Shown here: positions 15,419 through 24,353 of the stretch, in pieces | Numbering within the stretch: position 1 is the stretch's first letter | Layout of the letters: the number at the start of each line of letters is the position of its first letter | From: Leptospiraceae bacterium | GTDB lineage: Bacteria; Spirochaetota; Leptospiria; Leptospirales; Leptospiraceae | Direction of reading: 5' to 3' | Assembly: GCA_016711485.1 (NCBI GenBank) | Contig: JADJSX010000029.1 | Location: forward strand, 1-64,000 | DNA: 64,000 bases | Program-made: the position numbers and the translations under genes | The notes under the pieces: model-generated | What the model was told of the DNA's origin: nothing | Databases searched by the model: none | Seen by the model: only the letters and a program-made list of their open reading frames with translations

Positions 15419-16687
15419 CTAAGTTGCACTTGGAATTGATACTATGAACTCCGATCCTTTATTTATTTCTGATTTAATTTGAATTGATCCTTTATGGTCG
15501 GTTATAATTTTATAAGTAATGGAAAGACCAAGACCAGTTCCTTTTCCCGGATCCTTAGTTGTAAAGAAAGGCGTACTAATTTTTGCCATATTTTCCTCGG
15601 AAATTCCTACGCCTGTATCTTTGATATATATTAATAGGTTTCCATTTATTGACTCTGTCGAGATTTGTATATCTCCTTCATTTTCGATAGCTTGGATCGC
15701 ATTCGTTAAAAGATTTAAAAAAGCTTGGTGTAGTTTACCGCCATTACCCAGACAAACAACTGGATCATATGTATATTTTTTCCTAACAGTAATATAATTT
15801 CGGATTTGTCCTCCGAGCATAGCTAAACAATTATCAATGACATCATGAATATTAATTTTTTCATCATTTACATCGATAGAGCGGCTAAATTGATTTAACC
15901 CCTTTACTATAGCCGATGATCGATTAACTCCTTCTCGAATTAGTTTAAATAATGGAGATAAATTTTCTACATGGTTTTTAAAATGTTCTTCTAAATATTC
16001 CTCAACGGAATCAATGCCAGCCTTAATAAAGTTGAGCGGATTATTAATCTCATGCGCTATCCCGGCGGCAAGAATACCTACAGACGCCATTTTTTCTGTT
16101 TCAAGCATTCTGCTTTGGTTATTTTTTAAAGTAGTCAACGCCAATTCCAATTCGGTTGTCCGTTCTTTAACTAGTACGGAGAGTTCTTGGTTATAAACTT
16201 CCAATCTCTGTTCGTAGTCATGTCTTTCTATTTCTGCAGAAATCCGGCCGGAAAATATTTGAAACAGTGTCACGGCATTTGCATGATTTTTGATTTCCCT
16301 TTCAAACAACGCGACAATTAACCCCATAACTTCGCCCTTAGAATTATGCAGAGGTGTTCCTATGTAAGCATCTATATTCATATCAACAAGAAGTTGATCT
16401 TTAGGAAATGTAGCGCAGACTCCGGTGGGATAACAGCAAACAGAGTCATCGGCAACATTTGCACAAGGAGTATCGGATAGAGAATAAACCATGTTAGGCG
16501 CATTTTCTCCTCTGGCAACCAAGGTAATAGTTCTAGATTCATATTTATTTTTATCTACCATTGCTATAAATGTATAATCAGCATTTATTGCACGATTTAA
16601 CATTTTAGTGATACGATCTAAAAATTCAGTGCCATATGTGTTGGAAACACCTGCAATAATATCAGATAATTGGTTTTTCATTTCCAT
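15419..16687 (-). CDS. GAF-domain sensor histidine kinase
   Basis: 422 aa, soluble. The GAF domain (about 10-155) contains a cluster of Cys residues (DTPCANVADDSVCCYPTGVC, Cys75-91) that could bind a metal or cofactor. A coiled coil (about 155-195) leads to HisKA with the phospho-accepting His212 in AAGIAHEINNPLNF. The HATPase domain has the N box (LLTNAIQAIE), G1 (DTGVGI) and G2 (GTGLGLSI). It is divergent from a REC-PP2C gene 180 bp away, which is its probable partner. With no membrane segment, it would sense a cytoplasmic signal. Confidence 0.9.
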   Translation of the reverse strand: MEMKNQLSDIIAGVSNTYGTEFLDRITKMLNRAINADYTFIAMVDKNKYESRTITLVARGENAPNMVYSLSDTPCANVADDSVCCYPTGVCATFPKDQLLVDMNIDAYIGTPLHNSKGEVMGLIVALFEREIKNHANAVTLFQIFSGRISAEIERHDYEQRLEVYNQELSVLVKERTTELELALTTLKNNQSRMLETEKMASVGILAAGIAHEINNPLNFIKAGIDSVEEYLEEHFKNHVENLSPLFKLIREGVNRSSAIVKGLNQFSRSIDVNDEKINIHDVIDNCLAMLGGQIRNYITVRKKYTYDPVVCLGNGGKLHQAFLNLLTNAIQAIENEGDIQISTESINGNLLIYIKDTGVGISEENMAKISTPFFTTKDPGKGTGLGLSITYKIITDHKGSIQIKSEINKGSEFIVSIPSAT

Positions 16688-16866
16688 AGTATTCCTCTAC
16701 AAATATTCATGTATTCAGATTTATTTTCCAATCCTCCTATTCCTATATTTACAAGTAAATCTTAATTTTATTGTACCGTTAATTTGTAGAGGTCATAAAT
16801 ATTGTTTGCATTGGGTAATTTGTGAAAGTAAGTTGAATATTGTGATACTTACTGGAGTGGCATGCG

Positions 16867-18186
16867 ATGTTTAACCCTAAAATACTTTACGTAGATGACG
16901 AAGAAGAAAACTTAATCAGCTTCCGATTTCTCTTCAAAAAGTACTTTGACATTCAAATAGCAAAATCTGCTAAGGAAGGTCTAGAAATACTGGAGAGTGA
17001 CACTATTCATATAGTAATTTCAGATCAAAAAATGCCTAAAATGTCCGGCGTGGAATTTCTCAAACAGGTAGCTAAGGATTTTCCAGATACAAGTAGAATC
17101 TTATTAACTGGATTTGCGGATATCGATTCAATCATGGATGCAATTAACTTAGGAGAAATTTATCGGTTCTTTACTAAACCATTTCAAAAAGAAGAAATGC
17201 TTTCATCATTGAACAATGCGATGGAAGTTTACCGACTTCGAAATCAAAATCAAGAATTATTAGAAACGTTAGTAGAAAACAATTACCGTTTAAGTATTTT
17301 CAATGAAGAACTCGAAAAAAAAGTAGAAGAACGAACTGACCATCTAACCAAAGCATTAAATGAAATTAGTGAATTGAAAAACCAACAAGATGGTGATTAC
17401 TTTTTGACCTCCCTTTTGATTGGTCCATTAGCTCGAAATTCTGTGAATAGTGATAAATTTCAAATTGAATCCTTCCTAAAACAAAAAAAAGAATTCTGCT
17501 TCAGAGGTGAAAAGGGAAGTCTCGGCGGAGACATTAATATAGCGCATAAAGTCAAACTTATGGATAAATCCTATATTGTAATTCTAAATGGAGATGCTAT
17601 GGGAAAATCTACGCAAGGGGCCGGCGGCGCAATTGTTCTTGGTACTGCATTTGAAGTTATCATGGAGAGATTGCGAAGTTTTCAATGGGGGAAAAATCTA
17701 ATGCCTCAAGAATGGCTTTACAATGCTTACCTTGAACTAAACCAAGTATTTCAAACATTCGAAGGATTAATGATGGTTTCTATGATTTTAGGAATCATTG
17801 AAGAGGATAATGGCAACTTTCACTTCATCAATGCAGAACACCCAAAGCCGATTTTATACAGAGATAAGTATGCAAGTTTTTTGAGCCCAGAACCAAATTA
17901 CAATAAATTGGGGGCGCCCAATTTTATTTCCCAAACAATACCAATTTCGATCAGCCATTTTAAATTGAATCCTAGTGATATTATAATTATTGGTTCCGAT
18001 GGAAAAGACGATGTAGTTGTGGGAACTAACGTATTAGGTAACCTAATTATAAATGAAAACGAAAATCGTTTTCTGACCTGCGTCGAAAAATCGGATGCAG
18101 ATTTGAAGGAAATATTTAAACTTCTCCAAAAAGACGCTGAGCTTATGGATGATGTTTCCTTTATAAAAATAACATATAAAGGCTAA
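16867..18186 (+). CDS. Response regulator with PP2C/SpoIIE-type phosphatase output
   Basis: 439 aa. The N-terminal receiver (1-115) has acidic D10/D11, phospho-acceptor D53 in ISDQKMPKMSG, T81 and K104 in FFTKPF. A coiled coil (about 115-172) links to a SpoIIE/PP2C domain. That domain has GSLGGDINIAHKV (first metal Asp), VILNGDAMGKSTQGAGGA (the DxxGHG-like loop, here DAMGKS), and IIGSDGKDDVVV and ELMDDVSFI at the end. The output is probably dephosphorylation of a STAS-type anti-anti-sigma factor, and two STAS proteins occur in this window (21.8 and 35.5 kb). It is divergent from the GAF kinase, which likely phosphorylates it. Confidence 0.9.
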   Translation: MFNPKILYVDDEEENLISFRFLFKKYFDIQIAKSAKEGLEILESDTIHIVISDQKMPKMSGVEFLKQVAKDFPDTSRILLTGFADIDSIMDAINLGEIYRFFTKPFQKEEMLSSLNNAMEVYRLRNQNQELLETLVENNYRLSIFNEELEKKVEERTDHLTKALNEISELKNQQDGDYFLTSLLIGPLARNSVNSDKFQIESFLKQKKEFCFRGEKGSLGGDINIAHKVKLMDKSYIVILNGDAMGKSTQGAGGAIVLGTAFEVIMERLRSFQWGKNLMPQEWLYNAYLELNQVFQTFEGLMMVSMILGIIEEDNGNFHFINAEHPKPILYRDKYASFLSPEPNYNKLGAPNFISQTIPISISHFKLNPSDIIIIGSDGKDDVVVGTNVLGNLIINENENRFLTCVEKSDADLKEIFKLLQKDAELMDDVSFIKITYKG

Positions 18187-18279
18187 AATTTGTGAAACTA
18201 AGTTTTCCATTTTTTTATTTCGCGGCTTTGTCCAAAGTTAATTAGATTCAGCGGTTAATGAATACTCTTTTAAAAGTAA

Positions 18280-21102
18280 TTAAAATGTTGCCTGAAAATC
18301 AATCATCAAACGCCTACCTTCACGAATATAATCAAACGGGTAGTTTGCTCTCTGAACTAACGTTTGATGAGAGTTGAATACGTTTGTTACATAAAATCCT
18401 AACTGCATATTTTCAATAAACTTATATGAAATTCGAAAGTTTACACTAGTCCAAGCATGGACAGTTTTGGGTCTATATTGGGGGTATACATTTGCGTTTG
18501 AGTAGGAAATTGAATCAGGAACTGATTGACGAGTGATTGGGTCAATTTCTCCTAGGTCACTTCTTCTCCTCGCTACAGAACCTTGTCTTTGGACGCTAAT
18601 TGAGCCAATCCATTTTTCATAATTCACAGCTATTCCAGCGTTAGCAGTGCTAGCTGGAGCAATGGTAACTTCTTTGGGATGAGTTGATTTATTTCCATCT
18701 AAATTATTGTCTAAAAACCTATAGAATCTTGAATAATTTAAAAACGTAGAAAAATACTTAAATGATGTGAGTAATTCTGCTTCTATTCCGCGGGTTCCAA
18801 TTGTATAGGCATTAATAATTGAATTATCGGTACCACTGTAGTCTATCGCATTTTCAAATCGAGTATTGAATCCATTTATCCGAAAATTGTAATTTCCGGT
18901 AATTGTCCAGTCTATTCCTATCTCTGCTGTTTTAATTACTTCCGGACTAATTTTTCTTGGATTGTTTGAGCCACCTACGTAAGTATTTACTCCATAAAGT
19001 TCACCGGGGGAGGGTTCCCTAAATGCCCTGCCTACCATCCCTTTAAATGTAAGTCTATCGGAAAAGAAATACACAACACCAACCCTTGGACTGGTTTTTC
19101 TGTATGTTTTCTTTTCATTTGTCACAAAGGGAGGACCTAAAAATTGACTAGGTATATCGGTTGTCGCTATACTTTGATCTGTTGGGTTAACGCTTGTTAG
19201 CCTTGCAGTGCCAATCCAGTTTTTATAGGGTTGATCAATTCCTCGAAAATGAATAGACGTTTCATCATACCGAACGCCTAAAGTAATTTCAATTTTTTTG
19301 TTAAATAGTTTTCCGCTGGTCACCTGAGCAAATGGTGCAATTTTTAGGATAGGTTTTTTTGCAATCCATTCAAATTCTGGATTTAATGGCAGAAACGCTC
19401 CATTCGGATTTGGGTTTCCATCTCCTAGGAGATTCATGTTAATATTACTGTTATGATTTTGATCTCCATTGTATATAAATCGATTACTCTCTACTCCGGC
19501 AACTATCGTTCCTCCACCCGTCATAAGATACGTTAACTGTGCTCTTAAAAAAAGATTTTCCACCTTTGTTCTTAAATTTTCTGTAACACCGGCCGGAAAT
19601 TCCGCGCTATTCGGAAGAGCCCGATAGTTGAAATCCCAATAACCATTATTATATTGCATAACGTATTCATGGCTTAATTTATCAGTTATACTTTTAGAAT
19701 ATTTTGCAGTAAATACATCCCTATATTCACTTTGTTTGTCGTCCATATCCGGTACGGATTGTAACCATCCATTGAAAGTTTGGTATGTCCATTTTTGCCT
19801 ATGGTATTGAAAGGATAATCCTTTTAAACTACCTTCCCCTTCTAATTTGCTAAATAAATAATAGCTATTTCGTTGGTCTCTATGCACAAATTTTTGAAGA
19901 AATCCAAATACATCTGTTCTACCTGAACCGTCGTAATTTGTATAATTATTTCCATTCGTTTCGTAGGAGTTATAACTTACAACGTGAGAAAACATTTTGC
20001 CTTTATTACCTGTAATTATATCATAAATTTTAGTTCCGTAGTCGCCAAAACGAGCTCTGACTTTTACTTCACCGTTTAAATCTGAACCTGAATAAGTGTT
20101 TAAAGAAATAACACCGTTAGTTGCATTTGATCCGTAAAGAGCCGATCCGGGTCCTCTAATTACTTCAAGAGATTTAATCATATTTAAAGGAGTGATTTCC
20201 CAAGTGAGAGCCGATCCGTAAAATAATTCATTGTGTTGGACTCCATCGACTAACATGAGTAAATGATTATTATTCCATCCTTCATATAAGCCTCTTGAAG
20301 TAACAGAGCGTCTATCGTTTATTTGTGTTGACGCAAAACCTGGCAATTGATATAAGATATCATTTATAGAAACTCTACCATAATCTCTTATTTGTTTATC
20401 TGAGATTACTGTCACAATATTAGGAGCCTCATTAGTTTTTTTTGCTACTTTAGTTGCGGATACTGTTACTTGTCCTTGTAATAAATCAAAAACTTCCTTT
20501 GCGGCTTGTTCTTCCTCTTTTTCTGATTTTGCAAGAAATGAATTTAATGTGGGCGCAAGTTTAGTAGAACTAAGATACTGCTCAATATTTGTTTTACTTT
20601 CTTTTTTATTCGGATTTGATCGAATAATTAAAATAGTTTTTTTAGCTAATTTTTCTATGATAGTATTGTCAGCTTCTTTTAATTCTTCTTGATCCAGCTT
20701 TAATCCTTCAGATTGAAAAATTTCGTCAGTTATATTGTATGCATCAATAATTTTTTCCGTAATTGGATCATAAATCTGTATGTATAAATTTAGATTTGCT
20801 TCCGAGTTTCTCTTATTATAAAATCCTTCTAGGAGCAAACGAGCATTTGCCTGTTTGGCATTTTTTAGTCTTACTTGTAAAGTGTCCCCTTTTCCTGACT
20901 CTGTCACAAATCCAGATTCGAGAGTTTTTTTTGTTAGTATTTTTTCAATTTCGGTTTCTGTGTTTAAATTTTTATCAGATTCAATTGGGTTAAATTTTGA
21001 AATATGTATTAGATTGGATACAGTTTCTTTATCCTGTGCAATTAATTTATTAATTTGTATAAACCAAAATGTTATACTCAGTGTAATAATGGATGTTTTC
21101 AT
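18280..21102 (-). CDS. TonB-dependent receptor with ~220-aa N-terminal extension
   Basis: Start ATG 21102 behind AAAAAGGTAATT is preferred to the frame start at 21201. The 940-aa protein has a signal peptide (about 1-23). An extra domain (about 24-200) follows. Then comes a plug beginning near VTVSATKVAKKTNEAPNIVTV, with the plug motif VIRGPGSALYGSNATNGVISL, and a beta-barrel ending in phenylalanine (FQATF). The extension contains a segment (ARLLLEGFYNKRNSEANLNL, then IYDPITEKIIDAY) that looks like the LpoB/FlgO/TolB-N type alpha/beta domain seen in spirochaetal lipoproteins. No TonB, ExbB or transport genes are adjacent, so the ligand is unknown. Confidence 0.9.
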   Translation of the reverse strand: MKTSIITLSITFWFIQINKLIAQDKETVSNLIHISKFNPIESDKNLNTETEIEKILTKKTLESGFVTESGKGDTLQVRLKNAKQANARLLLEGFYNKRNSEANLNLYIQIYDPITEKIIDAYNITDEIFQSEGLKLDQEELKEADNTIIEKLAKKTILIIRSNPNKKESKTNIEQYLSSTKLAPTLNSFLAKSEKEEEQAAKEVFDLLQGQVTVSATKVAKKTNEAPNIVTVISDKQIRDYGRVSINDILYQLPGFASTQINDRRSVTSRGLYEGWNNNHLLMLVDGVQHNELFYGSALTWEITPLNMIKSLEVIRGPGSALYGSNATNGVISLNTYSGSDLNGEVKVRARFGDYGTKIYDIITGNKGKMFSHVVSYNSYETNGNNYTNYDGSGRTDVFGFLQKFVHRDQRNSYYLFSKLEGEGSLKGLSFQYHRQKWTYQTFNGWLQSVPDMDDKQSEYRDVFTAKYSKSITDKLSHEYVMQYNNGYWDFNYRALPNSAEFPAGVTENLRTKVENLFLRAQLTYLMTGGGTIVAGVESNRFIYNGDQNHNSNINMNLLGDGNPNPNGAFLPLNPEFEWIAKKPILKIAPFAQVTSGKLFNKKIEITLGVRYDETSIHFRGIDQPYKNWIGTARLTSVNPTDQSIATTDIPSQFLGPPFVTNEKKTYRKTSPRVGVVYFFSDRLTFKGMVGRAFREPSPGELYGVNTYVGGSNNPRKISPEVIKTAEIGIDWTITGNYNFRINGFNTRFENAIDYSGTDNSIINAYTIGTRGIEAELLTSFKYFSTFLNYSRFYRFLDNNLDGNKSTHPKEVTIAPASTANAGIAVNYEKWIGSISVQRQGSVARRRSDLGEIDPITRQSVPDSISYSNANVYPQYRPKTVHAWTSVNFRISYKFIENMQLGFYVTNVFNSHQTLVQRANYPFDYIREGRRLMIDFQATF

Positions 21103-21226
21103 AATTACCTTTTTAAAACAACTGAACTGTATTTTATTCAAATTTTCCCTCTTTGTTTTATGTAATATGACACTAAATACCTTATTTTTTTTATCAGTCA
21201 AGAATGTTTTTTAGATTTTTTTACTT

Positions 21227-21358
21227 AGTAACTCACCTTACGCAAGGTGAGTCCTGCGTCCACGGGCTATTGAATTTATTAATTCATTAGCATTTTCTAA
21301 TATTCCCAAAATTATCTCTGATTCCTTAAATTATCCTTTTTGCGTAAAGTGAGTTACT
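21227..21358 (-). repeat. Family B MITE-like element, copy B2
   Basis: It has 19-bp inverted ends AGTAACTCACCTTACGCAA (21227-21245) and TTGCGTAAAGTGAGTTACT (21340-21358), with one mismatch. The core reads in the opposite orientation to the other copies (TTAATTCATTAGCATTTTCTAATATTC on the + strand). A nested extra GCAAGGTGAGTCCTGCG follows the left end. It lies in the 685 bp gap between the TonB receptor and the STAS gene. The rest of that gap has no gene I can support. Confidence 0.85.
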
Positions 21359-21458
21359 CCTTATTATTTCCTGTCCCTTCGCTCCAAGCGTTTGCGACCA
21401 ACGCCTTTGTATGTCCATCCGTGGTGAAAAGTTAATCTGAAAAGAATATTTTTATTAG

Positions 21459-21484
21459 TTCAGGATAACTTTAATTATCCTGAA
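21459..21484. terminator. Perfect short hairpin
   Basis: TTCAGGATAA / TTATCCTGAA with a 6-nt loop. It sits in the 21.1-21.8 kb gap, about 100 bp beyond repeat B2, and has no strong T-tract. It may be a weak terminator, a protein-binding palindrome or part of a decayed repeat. Confidence 0.4.
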
Positions 21485-21787
21485 TTAATAACTCACGTTA
21501 CGTTATTGCTATTATTATTTCTTTGAGATCTTCTTACCCTTCGTGGTTAATCCCTCTTCTCTCTTTCTTAACTTAATAACATTGCCCGTTTTCGCCTAAC
21601 TGCCAAGAAAATCAATTTTACTTACTCAAGGAAACTTGGTTTGAAATGAAAAAATCTAAATTTATTTTTAGAAAAAAATGCAAAAAATAAGAAAATAAAG
21701 TAGGAATTAGAACATTTTCTTATCTAATAAACTTAGGGAAATTTATCATCGACTTCGTTCGATTTAAATTCAAATTTAAAGAAGACA

Positions 21788-22135
21788 ATGAATTATAAAA
21801 TAGATTACGACAACAATAGCCTAATACTTTATCCGACTGGAAGAATTGACGTTATTTCAGCAAGAGAGTTGGATAAAGAAATGGAAGAAATTTCAGCAGA
21901 TTTTGGTAATTTTGATGTACTAATAAATTTCGAAAACTCCGGACTAATTTCCTCTACTGGATTTGCTGTAATTTTAAATTTTCAGAGAAGGCGAAGAGAA
22001 GAAAATCGTAAAGTTTTTTTATCCAATTTTTCAAAGGAAAACCTTCGTATTATAGATTTGACTGGTATCTATAATTTGTTTCAAATTTTTAATGATGAAT
22101 CTGATTTTTTTAAATCAAAAGATACAGTGTGTTAA
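21788..22135 (+). CDS. STAS-domain anti-sigma factor antagonist
   Basis: A 115-aa single STAS domain. It has the opening beta strands (NNSLILYPTGRIDVISARELD), a phospho-site region LINFENSGLISSTGFAVILN with Ser residues at the expected position (D-S-S in classical SpoIIAA, here SGLISSTG), and the final helix RIIDLTGIYNLFQIF. In SpoIIAA-type switches, the unphosphorylated form binds an anti-sigma kinase. The REC-PP2C protein encoded at 16.9-18.2 kb is a plausible phosphatase for it, but no anti-sigma kinase is encoded nearby. The following SDR gene is 97 bp away. Confidence 0.85.
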   Translation: MNYKIDYDNNSLILYPTGRIDVISARELDKEMEEISADFGNFDVLINFENSGLISSTGFAVILNFQRRRREENRKVFLSNFSKENLRIIDLTGIYNLFQIFNDESDFFKSKDTVC

Positions 22136-22231
22136 CCCCCATTTTTTTATTTTCAATTCTAAATCAAAATCCTTTTATCGAATCCATGTAAGTTAGTTGA
22201 CGAGGTTCTTATTGCCTAAAATACTATTCTT

Positions 22232-22954
22232 ATGAAGTCTGCAGTTGTTACGGGAGTAAGTTCAGGAATCGGATTTGCGATTACTGAAAAAGTTTTGAAA
22301 TTAGGGTACAAAGTTTATGGGTTTTCAAGGCAAACACCTAAAAGTTTAATCGATAATTCAAACTTTCAATTTGTAGAATGCGATTTACGAGATACAAAAG
22401 TCCTTCGAAAAAAAATGGATGAAGTTCGAAAGGCTGACCAAAATATCCACATATTAATAAATAATGCTGGGTTTGGTTTGATTGGACTTCACGAAGAGTT
22501 AGATTATACAAAATTAGAAGAGATAATCCAAGTTAACCTCACTGCCCCAATTTTGATCACCAGAATTTTGCTCAGACAAATCAAACAAAATAAAGGAATC
22601 ATCATTAATATTTCTTCTATTACAGCCAAAAAATCTTCTCCTCTTGCATCTGCCTATTCTGCGGCTAAAGCTGGTTTAACTCAATTTGGAGAATCGCTAT
22701 TTGAAGAAGTCAGAAAATCAGGTGCAAAAGTTTGTAATATTCATCCCGATGTTACTAAAACGAACTTTTATAAAGACCTTTCCATTCAAGAAAATTCAGA
22801 TCCAGATTCGTATTTACTTCCTGAAACAATTGCCGACGCCGTTGAACATATTCTTAATCAAAAAAGCAGTTTAGTTATTACAGACATTACAATACAGCCT
22901 CAGAAACATAAAATTGAAAGAAAAAATCTAAATTCCAGCTCGCAAAACGTTTAA
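22232..22954 (+). CDS. Short-chain dehydrogenase/reductase
   Basis: A 240-aa classical SDR with the cofactor loop TGVSSGIG (7-14), NNAG (77-80), the catalytic Ser in INISSITAKKSS, and Tyr142-x3-Lys146 in SAYSAAKAG. The acidic Asp51 after the strand FVECDLRD is the position that binds the adenine ring. FSRQ after the second strand (residues 31-34) has a basic residue that may favour NADPH. The substrate is unknown. Its last 27 bp overlap the convergent lipoprotein gene. Confidence 0.9.
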   Translation: MKSAVVTGVSSGIGFAITEKVLKLGYKVYGFSRQTPKSLIDNSNFQFVECDLRDTKVLRKKMDEVRKADQNIHILINNAGFGLIGLHEELDYTKLEEIIQVNLTAPILITRILLRQIKQNKGIIINISSITAKKSSPLASAYSAAKAGLTQFGESLFEEVRKSGAKVCNIHPDVTKTNFYKDLSIQENSDPDSYLLPETIADAVEHILNQKSSLVITDITIQPQKHKIERKNLNSSSQNV

Positions 22955-24283
22955 ATATTCTTGTACATAAAAAATATATTCTTGATGAAGTAGGTGGTAA
23001 GAAATAGTATTTTCTGGGTTTAGTTTTACATAATTTAATTCATGCATAGTTTTGATTAGGCGAGTGAAATTTTTAAAATAATGAATAAAATAACGGTTTT
23101 CCGGATGATCTTTAGAATACTGTAACAGTGAACGTAAAATATCATTTATATTTATTTTAGAATCAGTCAGAGTATTAAAAAATTCTGTAACAAGTAATGG
23201 TGTGTAACCGCTATTTATACCTTTAATTTGTCCGAATACGATACTTTCTCTGTCGAACTTTTGTTCTTCCCAGCGAAGTAGAAGTAATTCCATTCGGTTT
23301 TTAAATTGACTCGATTTTAATTCGTATTGTTTATTATATGGAGAATTTTCGTAGATCTTTTGAATTTTATTATACTCTTCTGGTCTTTCTTTTTTTGCAG
23401 TTTCGTAAATAGAAATTGAATTTTGTAATAATTCAAAATTTCTTTTTAATTGAAATTTTGAGTCTGAAATTATTTTAGAGTTGTTTATTATTTTTTCTTG
23501 TTTTGTTATCTCTATTAAATCGGAAGATATCTGAGTGAGAGTATGGATCATCTCATTTAGAGGGAGAAGGTATAGGCCATCTTTTTCTAAAGAAAATCTG
23601 AATTTGCGTAAGGCAGCCATATAGCCGTAAATAGTTTTCTTTCTTTTTTCTTCTTTGCCTTCTAAGTAAAGTTGTAAAGCTTCGTAGTTTTGAGTAAGTT
23701 CGAAGCTAGAATTTAAATTTTTTAATCCACCTTTGTTTTGTGGTTCTAGAGAGGAGAGCATTTTTTCAGATATGGATTGTATGAGTTCGATGGAATTTTC
23801 CGATTCTTGTATTTTGAATTCGGATATTATTTTATCGTTTTGTACAATTTTTATAGATACATTTATTTTTTTATCTTTCTTAAAGTAATATCCGCTGATA
23901 AAAGTATCTATTTTGGGATTTTCTTTTTCGTGAATAGAAATTACTTCCTTTAATAATTTTTCAAATTCCACATCTCCAATACTTTGTGCAAGTTGCAAAG
24001 AATTATAAATATAGTATTTTTCAAATTCCTCATCTACATAGCGAAAGTTCTCAGAAAATCCAATAGTCGATATAATTGCAGAGTTCAGAATAACACTTAG
24101 AGTTTTATCTTTAGTGTTTTGAAAATATGTGAAAGGTAAAACCGAAGTTCTAAAAATTTTCTTAATTTCATTTGGTTTTGGTTGTGAAGACTTGCAGGAG
24201 TCAAAATGAAATATAACGAACAGAAAGTTACTACAAATAAACAATGATTTGCATAAACATTGAAGCTGTATTTTTATATTCAT
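22928..24283 (-). CDS. Large lipoprotein with TolB/LpoB-like N-terminal domain
   Basis: 451 aa. A hydrophobic leader (about 12-28) ends at HFDSCKSSQ, giving a probable lipid-attachment Cys at 30. The next part begins RTSVLPFTYFQ, and later FISGYYFKKDKKINVSIKIV and LIQSISEKMLSSLEP give the strand-helix pattern of TolB-N/LpoB/FlgO-like domains. A long helical region (about 185-451, rich in Lys/Glu/Tyr) follows. It is likely periplasm-facing and anchored in the inner or outer membrane. It lies downstream of the DnaA gene on the same strand, 70 bp away. No enzymatic motif is seen. Confidence 0.7.
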   Translation of the reverse strand: MNIKIQLQCLCKSLFICSNFLFVIFHFDSCKSSQPKPNEIKKIFRTSVLPFTYFQNTKDKTLSVILNSAIISTIGFSENFRYVDEEFEKYYIYNSLQLAQSIGDVEFEKLLKEVISIHEKENPKIDTFISGYYFKKDKKINVSIKIVQNDKIISEFKIQESENSIELIQSISEKMLSSLEPQNKGGLKNLNSSFELTQNYEALQLYLEGKEEKRKKTIYGYMAALRKFRFSLEKDGLYLLPLNEMIHTLTQISSDLIEITKQEKIINNSKIISDSKFQLKRNFELLQNSISIYETAKKERPEEYNKIQKIYENSPYNKQYELKSSQFKNRMELLLLRWEEQKFDRESIVFGQIKGINSGYTPLLVTEFFNTLTDSKININDILRSLLQYSKDHPENRYFIHYFKNFTRLIKTMHELNYVKLNPENTISYHLLHQEYIFYVQEYLNVLRAGI

Positions 24284-24353
24284 ACAATCAGTATCTAATG
24301 ATTTATCCCTGACCCAAATTAACTATTTGAGTTTCCTTCGTTAAATTCAGTAT

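Noticed and set aside
18187..18279. Terminator between the PP2C and TonB receptor genes
   Set aside because: No convincing stem with T-tract in the 93 bp gap.
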